Part shown: positions 15,479 through 22,824 of the stretch, one piece after another
Position numbering within the stretch: the first letter of the stretch is position 1
How the letters are laid out: each line of letters starts with the position of its first letter
Origin: an uncultured Anaerococcus sp.
GTDB taxonomy: Bacteria > Bacillota > Clostridia > Tissierellales > Peptoniphilaceae
Length of the DNA stretch: 30,682 nucleotides
Direction of reading: 5' to 3'
Assembly: GCF_947253225.1 (NCBI RefSeq)
Contig: NZ_CAMXYR010000015.1
Coordinates: 1 to 30,682, forward strand
Program-made: the position numbers and the translations under genes
Notes under the pieces: generated by a model
Databases searched by the model: none
Seen by the model: only the letters and a program-made list of their open reading frames with translations
Told to the model about the DNA's origin: nothing

Positions 15479-16144
15479 ATGAGGATTGCATCAGTAGAGA
15501 ATGAAAATGGGGTGTCCTCACTTATTAACTCTCACTTTGATAAGAAAGAAGTTTTGGTAGATAGGATAGAGTCTATAGACGATCTTTTATTTAGTGATTT
15601 GAGTGGATATGACCTAATCCTTGTTGATATGACTCATAATAAGTGTCTACAAGTTATCCAGTTTATCAAACAAAAAACCAAGATACCCGTAATCTATCTT
15701 ACAGAAAGATATAAGAAAAATCCCCTTGAACAAGAGATTGATGACAAGGATTTCATAATTCATTCTTTAACAAGAGAAGAATTTGTTAAGGATATTTTTA
15801 ACAAGGTAGAGGAACTTCGTGAGGCAAATATTATAAGTCTAGGCATATGTAGCCTTGAGGAAGATAATGGTATTTTTAGGATAGGAAATGATATCTTGGA
15901 CTTAACCAAAAGCGAGATAGCCATTTGCTCAATCCTAATTAAAAATATGGGAAGAGTCCTATCAAAAGATGAAATTGTTGATAAGATGAATGATAGGGGC
16001 ATACAAACAACTGAAAGGTCGGTAAGAGAATACATAAGAAAGATTAGAACACAGTTTAAGAAGGCAAAAACTGATCCTATTAAGACGGTCAGCAGGCAAG
16101 GCTACCAATGGATTTTAGATAAGTGTGAAAACGATAGTAAATAA
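15479..16144 (+). CDS. OmpR-type DNA-binding regulator with atypical receiver domain
   Basis: 221 residues. The C-terminal ~100 residues are a clear OmpR/PhoB winged helix: LTKSEIAICSILIKNMGRVLSK, then TERSVREYIRKIRTQFKK and TVSRQGYQWILD. The N-terminal ~115 residues have receiver-like spacing, with Asp50 in LILVDM and Thr75 in YLTER, but the early acidic pair is Glu/Asn (SVENEN) and the conserved Lys near IIHSLTREEF is missing. It is therefore a degenerate receiver that may not use normal phosphorylation. No histidine kinase gene is adjacent. It has its own candidate promoter and SD TGGAGG. Target genes are unknown. Confidence 0.82.
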   Translation: MRIASVENENGVSSLINSHFDKKEVLVDRIESIDDLLFSDLSGYDLILVDMTHNKCLQVIQFIKQKTKIPVIYLTERYKKNPLEQEIDDKDFIIHSLTREEFVKDIFNKVEELREANIISLGICSLEEDNGIFRIGNDILDLTKSEIAICSILIKNMGRVLSKDEIVDKMNDRGIQTTERSVREYIRKIRTQFKKAKTDPIKTVSRQGYQWILDKCENDSK

Positions 16145-16146
16145 AT

Positions 16147-16175
16147 TTGCCTAATAAGAACTTTTATGGTATTAT
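16147..16175 (+). promoter_or_regulatory. Promoter of FMN riboswitch/ribU
   Basis: TTGCCT (16147-16152), 17-nt spacer, TATTAT (16170-16175) with extended TG at 16167-16168. It is placed about 30 nt before the aptamer. Confidence 0.65.
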
Positions 16176-16204
16176 TTACTTAAACAGATAATAAAATAGT
16201 AATT

Positions 16205-16313
16205 ATCTTCAGGGAAAGGTGCAATTCCTTAACCGGCAGTAGAGTCTGCGAGTCCTTATGGATTGAATTGGTGCAATTCCAATACCGACAGTATAGTCTG
16301 GATGAAAGAAGAT
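16205..16313 (+). ncRNA. FMN riboswitch (RFN element)
   Basis: P1 is ATCTTC (16205-16210) with GAAGAT (16308-16313). Inside are the conserved RFN blocks: AGGGAAAGGTGCAATTCC, ACCGGCAGTA, AGTCTGCGAGTCC, the ATTGGTGCAATTCCAATACCGACAGTA arm, and TAGTCTGGATG. It controls the riboflavin transporter gene downstream. The platform contains an AT hairpin (16316-16338) and a terminator (16345-16366), so control is most likely by premature termination when FMN is bound. Confidence 0.96.
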
Positions 16314-16344
16314 TTATAGATTTTTTTTGAAAATCTATCATTTC

Positions 16345-16366
16345 TGCCCTGAGATGGGCATTTTTT
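16345..16366 (+). terminator. Riboswitch-controlled terminator before ribU
   Basis: TGCCC (16345-16349) pairs with GGGCA (16356-16360), followed by six T. The same GGGCA can instead pair with a second TGCCC at 16369-16373, giving a rival hairpin. An upstream hairpin, ATAGATTTT (16316-16324) with AAAATCTAT (16330-16338), lies between aptamer and terminator. Confidence 0.75.
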
Positions 16367-16387
16367 ATTGCCCGAAAAGGAGGAAAT

Positions 16388-16993
16388 ATGAATAGAAGTA
16401 GAACCTTTAGCTTAAATGCTGTAGTAAAAATTGGAATCCTTGCTGCCTTTGCCTATATTTTGATGTTTGTCCAAATGCCAATTCCAATAGCTCCACCATT
16501 TATGAAAATCGACCTTGCAGATGTACCTGCCCTAATAGGTGGCTTCGCCATGGGACCTTGGTATGGTGTCCTTATCCAATTAATTAAGAACTTATTGAAT
16601 TTATCAAAAACAACAACTGGTGGAGTGGGTGAGCTTTCTAACTTTATAGTAGGTGCTGTCTATGTTTATGTATCAGCTAGCATCTACAAGAATAGAAAAA
16701 CTAGAAAGACTGCTCTTTTTGCCCTATCACTGGGTGTAGTTGCAATGACAGTAATTGCAACCTTATCTAATGCCTTTGTTGTATTCCCAACCTATGCAAA
16801 GCTAATGCACATTGACCTAAACGCCTTTGTAGGAATGGCTTCAAAGACAAATGGTCTTGTAAAATCTTACTTTAGCCTCATGGTTTTATCTATTGCCCCA
16901 TTTAATATTATTAAGGGTGCTATAGCATCTCTTGTTACAGAATTGGTTTATAAGAGGGTATCACCAATAATCAAAAACTTAGGTAGAATATGA
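16388..16993 (+). CDS. ribU: ECF riboflavin transporter substrate-binding subunit RibU
   Basis: 201 residues with about five or six membrane helices. RibU/ECF S-component features: an N-terminal KIGILAAFAYILMFVQMPIPIAPPFMKIDLADVPALIGGFAMGP block holding the flavin-site region, then IQLIKNLLNL with TTTGGVGELSNF, and PFNIIKGAIASLVTELVYKR at the end, a helix used to bind the shared EcfT. It takes up riboflavin with the shared ECF module encoded elsewhere. The FMN riboswitch upstream confirms the substrate class. SD AAGGAGG is 7 nt before the ATG. A strong terminator follows. Confidence 0.94.
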   Translation: MNRSRTFSLNAVVKIGILAAFAYILMFVQMPIPIAPPFMKIDLADVPALIGGFAMGPWYGVLIQLIKNLLNLSKTTTGGVGELSNFIVGAVYVYVSASIYKNRKTRKTALFALSLGVVAMTVIATLSNAFVVFPTYAKLMHIDLNAFVGMASKTNGLVKSYFSLMVLSIAPFNIIKGAIASLVTELVYKRVSPIIKNLGRI

Positions 16994-16999
16994 GAGATT

Positions 17000-17028
17000 A
17001 GCCCAATCAGCCCGATTGGGCTTTTTTT
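17000..17028 (+). terminator. Rho-independent terminator of ribU
   Basis: Perfect 9-bp stem AGCCCAATC (17000-17008) with GATTGGGCT (17014-17022), 5-nt loop, then a run of seven T. Confidence 0.92.
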
Positions 17029-17044
17029 ATTGGCTTTTGTTTAG

Positions 17045-17050
17045 TATAAT
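17045..17050 (+). promoter_or_regulatory. -10 element of the tsa operon
   Basis: Perfect TATAAT, 17 nt before the tsaE start. The -35 position falls in the T-run of the preceding terminator and is weak. Confidence 0.45.
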
Positions 17051-17067
17051 ATAAGCAAAGAGGAATT

Positions 17068-17514
17068 ATGATTATTAAAAATTTAGAAGAATTAAGACAA
17101 TTTGCAGAAAAATTCGCATCCTTTCTTAAGGAGGGTGATGTTATAAATTTGCTAGGAGAAATGGGAGCTGGAAAGACCACCTTCACATCGAAAGTATGTG
17201 AGTATTTCAATGCTTTTGATTCATCTTCTCCAACCTTTGCCATAGTTAATATCTACGAGGCTGAGAAAAAAATTTACCACCTAGACCTTTATAGGTTTGA
17301 TGAGCCTGATGATGTTTTAGATATTGATTTTGAGGAGTATTTCTATCCGACCGATGCTATAACTTTTATTGAATGGGGAGAAAATGCAGGTTCCTACCTG
17401 CCAGATGGGATGATTACTGTCAAATTCGATAAGGTTGATGAAAGTACAAGGAAGATTTCTATCCTAGAAGATAGTGAAAGGGGCAGAGAGATAAATGAAT
17501 ATTTTGGCGATTGA
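17068..17514 (+). CDS. tsaE: tRNA t6A biosynthesis ATPase TsaE
   Basis: 148 residues, full length. TsaE is the small ATPase that resets the TsaB-TsaD complex during threonylcarbamoyl-adenosine formation on ANN-decoding tRNAs. Walker A GEMGAGKTT (30-38), SSPTFAIVNIY, HLDLYRF and FIEWGEN are family marks. It opens a four-gene t6A cluster and overlaps tsaB by 20 nt. Confidence 0.95.
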   Translation: MIIKNLEELRQFAEKFASFLKEGDVINLLGEMGAGKTTFTSKVCEYFNAFDSSSPTFAIVNIYEAEKKIYHLDLYRFDEPDDVLDIDFEEYFYPTDAITFIEWGENAGSYLPDGMITVKFDKVDESTRKISILEDSERGREINEYFGD

Positions 17515-18187
17515 TACTTCGACTATGATTTCTACAGTTACAATCTCGGATGGAGTGGAGATTTTGGGAGATTTTAACGTCAACCAGCAAAAAACTCACA
17601 GCGAATCTCTTGTGCCTATGATTGAGTATCTCTTGAATCTTTTGGGGATGAAGGTTTCTGATATAGATAAGTTTGTAATAGCCCAAGGACCAGGTTCTTT
17701 TACTGGGCTTAGGATAGGGATGACTGTAGCAAAAACTCTCGCTCAGGCGACAGCTAAGGAGCTAGTTCCTATTTCAACACTTCTTGCTCTAGCTAATAAC
17801 TCTTCTTCAAAGAGGTTAAAGGTACCTATGATAGATGCGAGGGGTAATAGGATTTATGGAGCAGTTTATGACGAGAATTTTAGAGAGGTTATCAAAGAGG
17901 ATCTCTATACCATAGAGGAATTTACAAGTCTTGTGAATGCCTTGGACAAAGAAGTTGAGCTTATTGGAACTATGAATGAAAAATATGGGGATAGGTTTGT
18001 TCGTGCCCACAAACTTTCTCTAAATTTCAACAATTCTATAGGTAGGTCTTTGGTAAAACTTTCTCTTGAAGATACAAGAAAAGCAAAGAACTTGTATGAG
18101 ATAGGTCCAAACTACCTAAGAGCCAGTCAGGCAGAAAGGGAGTTGTTAAATAATGATAAGAAAAATGGAAGTCAAGGACATAGATAA
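17495..18187 (+). CDS. tsaB: tRNA t6A biosynthesis scaffold TsaB
   Basis: 230 residues. It has the ASKHA fold with N-terminal ILAIDTSTMISTVTI, then the interface-forming QQKTHSESLVPMIEYLL and the family block GPGSFTGLRIGMTVAKTLA. TsaB lacks catalysis itself and pairs with TsaD as its partner subunit. It starts 20 nt inside tsaE and ends 35 nt inside rimI, so translation of the cluster is coupled. Confidence 0.95.
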   Translation: MNILAIDTSTMISTVTISDGVEILGDFNVNQQKTHSESLVPMIEYLLNLLGMKVSDIDKFVIAQGPGSFTGLRIGMTVAKTLAQATAKELVPISTLLALANNSSSKRLKVPMIDARGNRIYGAVYDENFREVIKEDLYTIEEFTSLVNALDKEVELIGTMNEKYGDRFVRAHKLSLNFNNSIGRSLVKLSLEDTRKAKNLYEIGPNYLRASQAERELLNNDKKNGSQGHR

Positions 18188-18593
18188 GGTCTACGAGATT
18201 GAAAATAAGTCTTTTTTTGAACCTTGGTCTAAAAAACAACTTATGAAGGAGCTTACTTCAAATACTCTTTTGGACCATTATGTTTACGACTTGAACGGTG
18301 AAGTTGTAGGTTTTTACATAGCAAGCAGAGTTCTTGACCTTGTTGAAATATTCACCATTGCAGTAGATGAATCCTACAGGATGAGGGGGATTGGTGAGCA
18401 ACTTTTGACCCACCTATTCGAGGAAAGCAAGAAAAATGGTGCAAATGAAATTTGGCTTGAAGTATCTGTCAAAAACACTAAGGCAATAAATCTTTATGAG
18501 AAGTTTGGCTTTGAAAAAGATGGAATTAGGAAGAATTATTACCAAAAAATTGGAGCCGATGCCTACAACATGAAAAGGAAATTATATGAGTGA
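18153..18593 (+). CDS. rimI: Ribosomal protein N-acetyltransferase RimI
   Basis: 146 residues with a single GNAT fold. IRKMEVKDIDKVYEIENKSFFEPWSK is the usual RimI N-terminus; the acetyl-CoA loop is RMRGIG; EVSVKNTKAINLYEKFGFEKDGIRKNYY and a final YNMKRKL complete the pattern. RimI acetylates the N-terminus of ribosomal protein S18 in E. coli, and often sits in t6A clusters as here. It overlaps tsaB by 35 nt and tsaD by 8 nt. Confidence 0.93.
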   Translation: MIRKMEVKDIDKVYEIENKSFFEPWSKKQLMKELTSNTLLDHYVYDLNGEVVGFYIASRVLDLVEIFTIAVDESYRMRGIGEQLLTHLFEESKKNGANEIWLEVSVKNTKAINLYEKFGFEKDGIRKNYYQKIGADAYNMKRKLYE

Positions 18594-19596
18594 TTTTTAT
18601 ACAATGGGAATTGAGACAAGCTGTGATGATAGTTCTGTAGCAATCCTTAAAAATGAAAGAGAAGTCTTGGTCAATCTTATATCTTCTCAAATAGATATTC
18701 ATGCTCTTTTTGGGGGCGTAGTGCCTGAGATTGCTAGTAGAAAGCATTTGGAGGCTATCAATCCTTTGATTGAGAAGGCTCTTTGTGATGCAAATCTCAC
18801 CTATGGTGATATCGACCTTATTTCTGTAACTAAGGGACCAGGGCTAATGGGCTCTCTCCTTGTTGGAATTTCAGCGGCTAAGGGTCTTTCCCTCGCGACG
18901 GGGGTTCCTCTAATTGGAGCTAACCATATGCAGGGCCATATTTGTGCAAACTACCTATCAAACCCTGAATTAAAGCCACCCTTTATCAGCCTAGTTGTTT
19001 CTGGAGGCCACACATATCTTTGCAAGGTTAATTCCTATACAGACTATGAAGTTGTGGGAAGGACCTTGGATGATGCAGCAGGCGAATCTTTTGATAAGGT
19101 TGCAAGGAAAATTGGCTTAGGCTATCCAGGAGGACCGAAAATTGATAAACTTGCCAGAGAAGGAAACAAAGAAGCAATTGAATTTCCTAGAGTAATGCTA
19201 AGGAAGGGTTCTCTTGATTTTTCTTTTTCTGGTCTAAAGACAGCGGTTCTAAACTATGCCCACAATATGGAGCAAAAGGGAGAGAAGATAAACGAGGCTG
19301 ACCTTGCGGCAAGTTTTCAAGAAGCTGTTGTAGATGTTTTGGTTGATAAGTCGATGATGGTATTAGAAGAAACTGGACTTAAAATTCTTGCTGTAAGTGG
19401 CGGAGTGGCAGCCAATTCAAGGCTAAAGGAGAGGTTGACTGAAGCTTGCTTAAAGCGAGGAATTAAATTCTACCACCCATCAACAATTCTTTGCACAGAT
19501 AATGCAGCCATGATTGCCATGGCAGGCTACCTAAATTATAAAAATGGAGATTTGGATGATACCTATATGAAGGTTTATCCAAATCTGGAATTATGA
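18586..19596 (+). CDS. tsaD: tRNA N6-threonylcarbamoyladenosine transferase TsaD
   Basis: 336 residues, normal length. TsaD transfers threonylcarbamoyl from its AMP adduct to A37 of tRNA. GIETSCDDSSVAIL, FGGVVPEIASRKH, KGPGLMGSLLVG, the metal motif NHMQGH (His114, His118), SGGHTYL, DDAAGESFDKVARKIGLGYPGGP, VSGGVAANSRL and CTDNAAMIA are all present. The 8-nt overlap with rimI continues the coupled cluster. Confidence 0.97.
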   Translation: MSDFYTMGIETSCDDSSVAILKNEREVLVNLISSQIDIHALFGGVVPEIASRKHLEAINPLIEKALCDANLTYGDIDLISVTKGPGLMGSLLVGISAAKGLSLATGVPLIGANHMQGHICANYLSNPELKPPFISLVVSGGHTYLCKVNSYTDYEVVGRTLDDAAGESFDKVARKIGLGYPGGPKIDKLAREGNKEAIEFPRVMLRKGSLDFSFSGLKTAVLNYAHNMEQKGEKINEADLAASFQEAVVDVLVDKSMMVLEETGLKILAVSGGVAANSRLKERLTEACLKRGIKFYHPSTILCTDNAAMIAMAGYLNYKNGDLDDTYMKVYPNLEL

Positions 19597-19597
19597 T

Positions 19598-19951
19598 ATG
19601 ACCAAGAGAAATAGAAAAGTAAGAAATGTAATAAAAAAATACAATAGCCTAGTTAAACTCAGTTCTTTGTTATGGTTTTGTGCGGGAGTGGGTGTCTTGA
19701 CTTTTGGCTTATATTTTATGGAGATTTTTGAAATTGTATTTGGGATTTTTGATATGGTTTATGCTATATCCAACCTAAAAAACAAAAATTACAGTCAAGC
19801 ATCTATAAGAAGAGTAGAGCTTAATAAGCTTTCCTTTATTGTAGTCTTTATAATTGTATATTCTTTGGTAAATCCAATTGGAAACATTCCCCTACTTTTT
19901 GACCTCTACAAGAGGGATTTGGTCTTAAATGGAGGGCTAATAGATGATTAA
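19598..19951 (+). CDS. Small membrane protein of unknown function
   Basis: 117 residues; I do not recognise the family. A basic N-terminus (KRNRKVRNVIKKY) is followed by two or three hydrophobic segments at about 19-40, 41-60 and 75-98, with a charged segment between (KNKNYSQASIRRVELNK). It begins one base after tsaD and overlaps the next, S41-like lipoprotein gene by 8 nt (ATGATTAA), so it is probably made together with that protein. Positive-inside charge suggests the N-terminus is cytosolic. A partner or membrane anchor for the lipoprotein is one possibility. Confidence 0.7.
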   Translation: MTKRNRKVRNVIKKYNSLVKLSSLLWFCAGVGVLTFGLYFMEIFEIVFGIFDMVYAISNLKNKNYSQASIRRVELNKLSFIVVFIIVYSLVNPIGNIPLLFDLYKRDLVLNGGLIDD

Positions 19952-21350
19952 GAGGTTTAAGGTTTTTTTAGTTTTAGCTCTTATCTTTGTGCTTTCTACA
20001 TCTTGTGTTGGAAGAAGGCTACAAACAATGAGGACTAAAAAAGCTATGCAATCCTATGATAAGGATGGGATTATTCTTGCAGACGGAAGTTTTTACCCTG
20101 ATAAGATAACTGACTTTAGCGTAGACGATTATTTGAAGTGGTACAAAAACTTGACCTATCCTTTAAAACTTCAACTTCCTGCTCCAGCAAGACCAAAAAG
20201 CCTAACTAAGGAAGAAAGGGTTGAGGATTTCAATTATTTCTTTGACCAGATAAAAAACAACTATCCTTTTTTTGGTGTACTCAAAAGAGAATATAAGATA
20301 GATTTTTTGAAAAATTATGATAAGTACCTAAAAAAAATCGAGGCTTGCGAAAGCGATGATGATTTTAGAAAAGCCATGGAAGAAATAGTAGCAGAGCTTA
20401 AAAATGAACACGCAAGGATTGCCGATAAGGATTATGTGGAAGCTACAATGAGGTATTTTTCCAAAAATTGGAAGTCTCCTTCGATTTACTATGAATTTCT
20501 AAACTTCAATAGACAGGTGGTAAGAAATAGGTATGGGCTTGATGGGATGCAATCTGATACTGACGACAACTTCCAAATAGATAGGAGAAAATTCCTTTTT
20601 TCTGAGGATTCTTCTAGGAATTTAAGCTTTGAGGAAGTAGAAGATGGCATAGGCTTGATAAAGATTAAACAGATGGCTGGAAGTGAAAAATATACTGAAG
20701 ACCTCAAGGTTTTGAAAGAGTTCCTCAAAAACAAGCACCTCTATAAGGCTTTAATTCTTGATATTAGAGGAAATGCTGGGGGAAATATGGAATATTGGCA
20801 AAACTTCCTGCTTCCAAAGCTAATTACTGGCCAGAAAACTGTAACTAACAATCTGTTTTTTAAAGAATCTAACCAAGCTAAACTCATGTTTGCAGATGAT
20901 AGTCTTAATGTTGAAAGAATGAAAAATGTCGATATTTCAGGAATTAAGCTTGATAATGCTGATGATTTGAAGCACTTTGACTTGTATATGAAGGATGTTA
21001 TTACCATAAATCCCGATACTTCTGATAAGGACTACGGCTACCAGGGCTCAATTTATCTCTTGGTGGATGAGGGAGTTTTCTCTGCCGCCGAGGGCTTTGC
21101 AAACTTTATGAAGTATTCGAATACGGCGACTCTTATTGGTCAAAGTACGGGTGGGGATGGTATAACTCTCGGGGTAATCAATTCAGTAATGCCAAAGTCT
21201 GGTTTTGTATTTACCTACACAAACACCCTTGGCTATGATCCAGCGGGGAAGATAAATGAGGAAAATCCAACAAGTCCTGATATAATATCTAAGTCCTACA
21301 GGGATTCTTTAACTACAATAGAAAAGTTGATGGGAGCAAAGAAACAATAG
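19944..21350 (+). CDS. S41-family peptidase-like lipoprotein
   Basis: 468 residues. A signal peptide (KRFKVFLVLALIFVLSTSC) ends in a Cys near residue 21; the lipobox STSC is weaker than usual at -3. A helical region (~60-150) precedes an S41 C-terminal-processing-protease core: GIGLIKIKQM, ALILDIRGNAGGNMEYW, then DEGVFSAAEGFANFMKY with the probable nucleophile Ser, and IGQSTGGDG near the C-terminus with a Lys not obvious at the usual place. No PDZ domain is evident, as in the tricorn/IRBP-like S41 proteins of other Firmicutes. It would act at the outer face of the membrane. It ends in a terminator. Whether it is catalytic is uncertain. Confidence 0.78.
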   Translation: MIKRFKVFLVLALIFVLSTSCVGRRLQTMRTKKAMQSYDKDGIILADGSFYPDKITDFSVDDYLKWYKNLTYPLKLQLPAPARPKSLTKEERVEDFNYFFDQIKNNYPFFGVLKREYKIDFLKNYDKYLKKIEACESDDDFRKAMEEIVAELKNEHARIADKDYVEATMRYFSKNWKSPSIYYEFLNFNRQVVRNRYGLDGMQSDTDDNFQIDRRKFLFSEDSSRNLSFEEVEDGIGLIKIKQMAGSEKYTEDLKVLKEFLKNKHLYKALILDIRGNAGGNMEYWQNFLLPKLITGQKTVTNNLFFKESNQAKLMFADDSLNVERMKNVDISGIKLDNADDLKHFDLYMKDVITINPDTSDKDYGYQGSIYLLVDEGVFSAAEGFANFMKYSNTATLIGQSTGGDGITLGVINSVMPKSGFVFTYTNTLGYDPAGKINEENPTSPDIISKSYRDSLTTIEKLMGAKKQ

Positions 21351-21373
21351 CTGGTCGTTGACCAGTTATTTTT
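21348..21373 (+). terminator. Rho-independent terminator after the S41-like gene
   Basis: 9-bp stem (21348-21356 with 21360-21368, one G-U pair) on a GTT loop, followed by a T-rich tail. The stem contains the stop codon TAG of the gene. Confidence 0.75.
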
Positions 21374-21388
21374 ATAAGATGAATAAAA

Positions 21389-21417
21389 TTGACGATTACT
21401 TCAAAAATATGTATTAT
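21389..21417 (+). promoter_or_regulatory. Promoter of gdhA
   Basis: TTGACG (21389-21394), 17-nt spacer, TATTAT (21412-21417). This is the best sigma-A match in the window, fitting a highly expressed catabolic gene. Confidence 0.75.
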
Positions 21418-21449
21418 TATTTATAGAAATTAATTAAGAGAGGCGAATT

Positions 21450-22727
21450 ATGAGCGAAAAATTGGACATATTAGAAGCTACTAGGTCTTGCTACAAGAAA
21501 GCTTGCGATAAGCTAGGTCTTAATCCAAGCGTTTATGAAATACTTAGAGAGCCTGAAAGACTTATGGAAGTCGCTATTCCTATAAAAATGGATGATGGAA
21601 GCACTAGGGTATTTAAGGGGTTTAGGTCAGCCCATTCATCTGCCCTAGGTCCATCCAAGGGCGGAGTAAGATTTGATAAGAATGTTAGTCGTGAAGAAGT
21701 AATTGCCCTATCAATGATGATGAGCATTAAGGTTGCCCTTTTGGGACTCCCTCTTGGGGGAGGTAAGGGCGGAATAATCGTAGATCCAAGCAAGCTTTCA
21801 GAAAGAGAACTTGAAAGTTTGTCTAGGGGTTATGTTCGAGCCATAAACAACTACCTTGGTCCAAGAATTGATGTTCCTGCTCCAGATGTAAATACCAATG
21901 CCAAAATCATGGGATATTTTATAGATGAATATATAACCTTAAACGGTATGAAAGAAGATGTCGCAACCTTCACTGGGAAACCCCTTGCCCTAGGTGGTTC
22001 TTTTGCAAGAGATCAGGCAACAGGTTTTGGCGTTGCCCTTGCGGTAAAATATGCCTATGAAAGGAAAAATGATACCCTAAAAGGAAAAACTTTCATAGTC
22101 CAAGGCTTTGGAAATGTTGGATATTTTGCTGCTAAATACATGGATGAATTTGGAGCAAGCCTTGTGGCTGTAAATGCAAGCGACAAGGATACACCTTCAG
22201 GGTCTTCTGCAATTTATAAAAAAGAAGGCCTAGACCCAGAAGTCCTTCACAAACTAAAGGTTAATGGCAAATCTGTTCTAAGCTTTGTGGATGATAAGGT
22301 TGAAAAAATTTCAAACGAAGAGTTTTTTGCCCTAGATGTTGATGTAATCCTTCCTTGTGCTCTTGAGAATGTGATTACAGAAGAAATTGCCAGAAAGATT
22401 AAGGCGAGGGTTATTTCAGAAGGGGCAAATGGGCCAACAACTCCAAAGGCTATGACAGTCTTAGAAGATAAGGGAGTGGTCGTAATTCCAGATATTCTCG
22501 CAAATTCAGGAGGAGTTTTGGTAAGCCATTATGAGTGGATACAAAATCAAATGGGTTACTATTTTTCCTATGACCAAGTCAAAAACAAAGAGAAAGATGA
22601 TATGATAAGAGTTTTTGAAAGAATTTTTGCCATGGCAGAAAAGGAAAATACAGACCTTAAACTAGCCTCTTTTATGGTTGCAGTTGAACAAATGGCAGAA
22701 GCCTTAAAGTATAGGGGCAGATATTAG
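21450..22727 (+). CDS. gdhA: Glutamate dehydrogenase (Glu/Leu/Phe/Val dehydrogenase family)
   Basis: 425 residues, the length of hexameric NAD-type enzymes. It interconverts glutamate and 2-oxoglutarate plus ammonia. Substrate-site lysines are at Lys70 (GPSKGGVRF), Lys94 (SIKVAL) and catalytic Lys106 (GGGKGGI); Asp146 lies in VPAPDVNTN; the dinucleotide motif is GFGNVG. In peptide-fermenting anaerobes this is the entry step for glutamate breakdown by the hydroxyglutarate route. Single-gene unit with its own strong promoter. Family members on leucine or phenylalanine exist, but Glu is the usual substrate for this length and motif set. Confidence 0.93.
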   Translation: MSEKLDILEATRSCYKKACDKLGLNPSVYEILREPERLMEVAIPIKMDDGSTRVFKGFRSAHSSALGPSKGGVRFDKNVSREEVIALSMMMSIKVALLGLPLGGGKGGIIVDPSKLSERELESLSRGYVRAINNYLGPRIDVPAPDVNTNAKIMGYFIDEYITLNGMKEDVATFTGKPLALGGSFARDQATGFGVALAVKYAYERKNDTLKGKTFIVQGFGNVGYFAAKYMDEFGASLVAVNASDKDTPSGSSAIYKKEGLDPEVLHKLKVNGKSVLSFVDDKVEKISNEEFFALDVDVILPCALENVITEEIARKIKARVISEGANGPTTPKAMTVLEDKGVVVIPDILANSGGVLVSHYEWIQNQMGYYFSYDQVKNKEKDDMIRVFERIFAMAEKENTDLKLASFMVAVEQMAEALKYRGRY

Positions 22728-22775
22728 CCAAAAAAGGCATATAATATTAGTAGGATAAAATTAGGAAAATAAGAA

Positions 22776-22805
22776 TTGATCTTAATTTTATTGTAAGACT
22801 ATATA
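22776..22805 (+). promoter_or_regulatory. Candidate promoter of the LCP gene
   Basis: TTGATC (22776-22781), 18-nt spacer, TATATA (22800-22805). Modest matches; no terminator is seen between gdhA and this site, so read-through is possible. Confidence 0.35.
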
Positions 22806-22824
22806 TGTTAGATAAGGATAGAAA

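Noticed and set aside
22740..22745. TATAAT after gdhA as an LCP promoter
   Set aside because: No -35 match and the site is 80 nt from the gene; the 22776-22805 pair is somewhat better.
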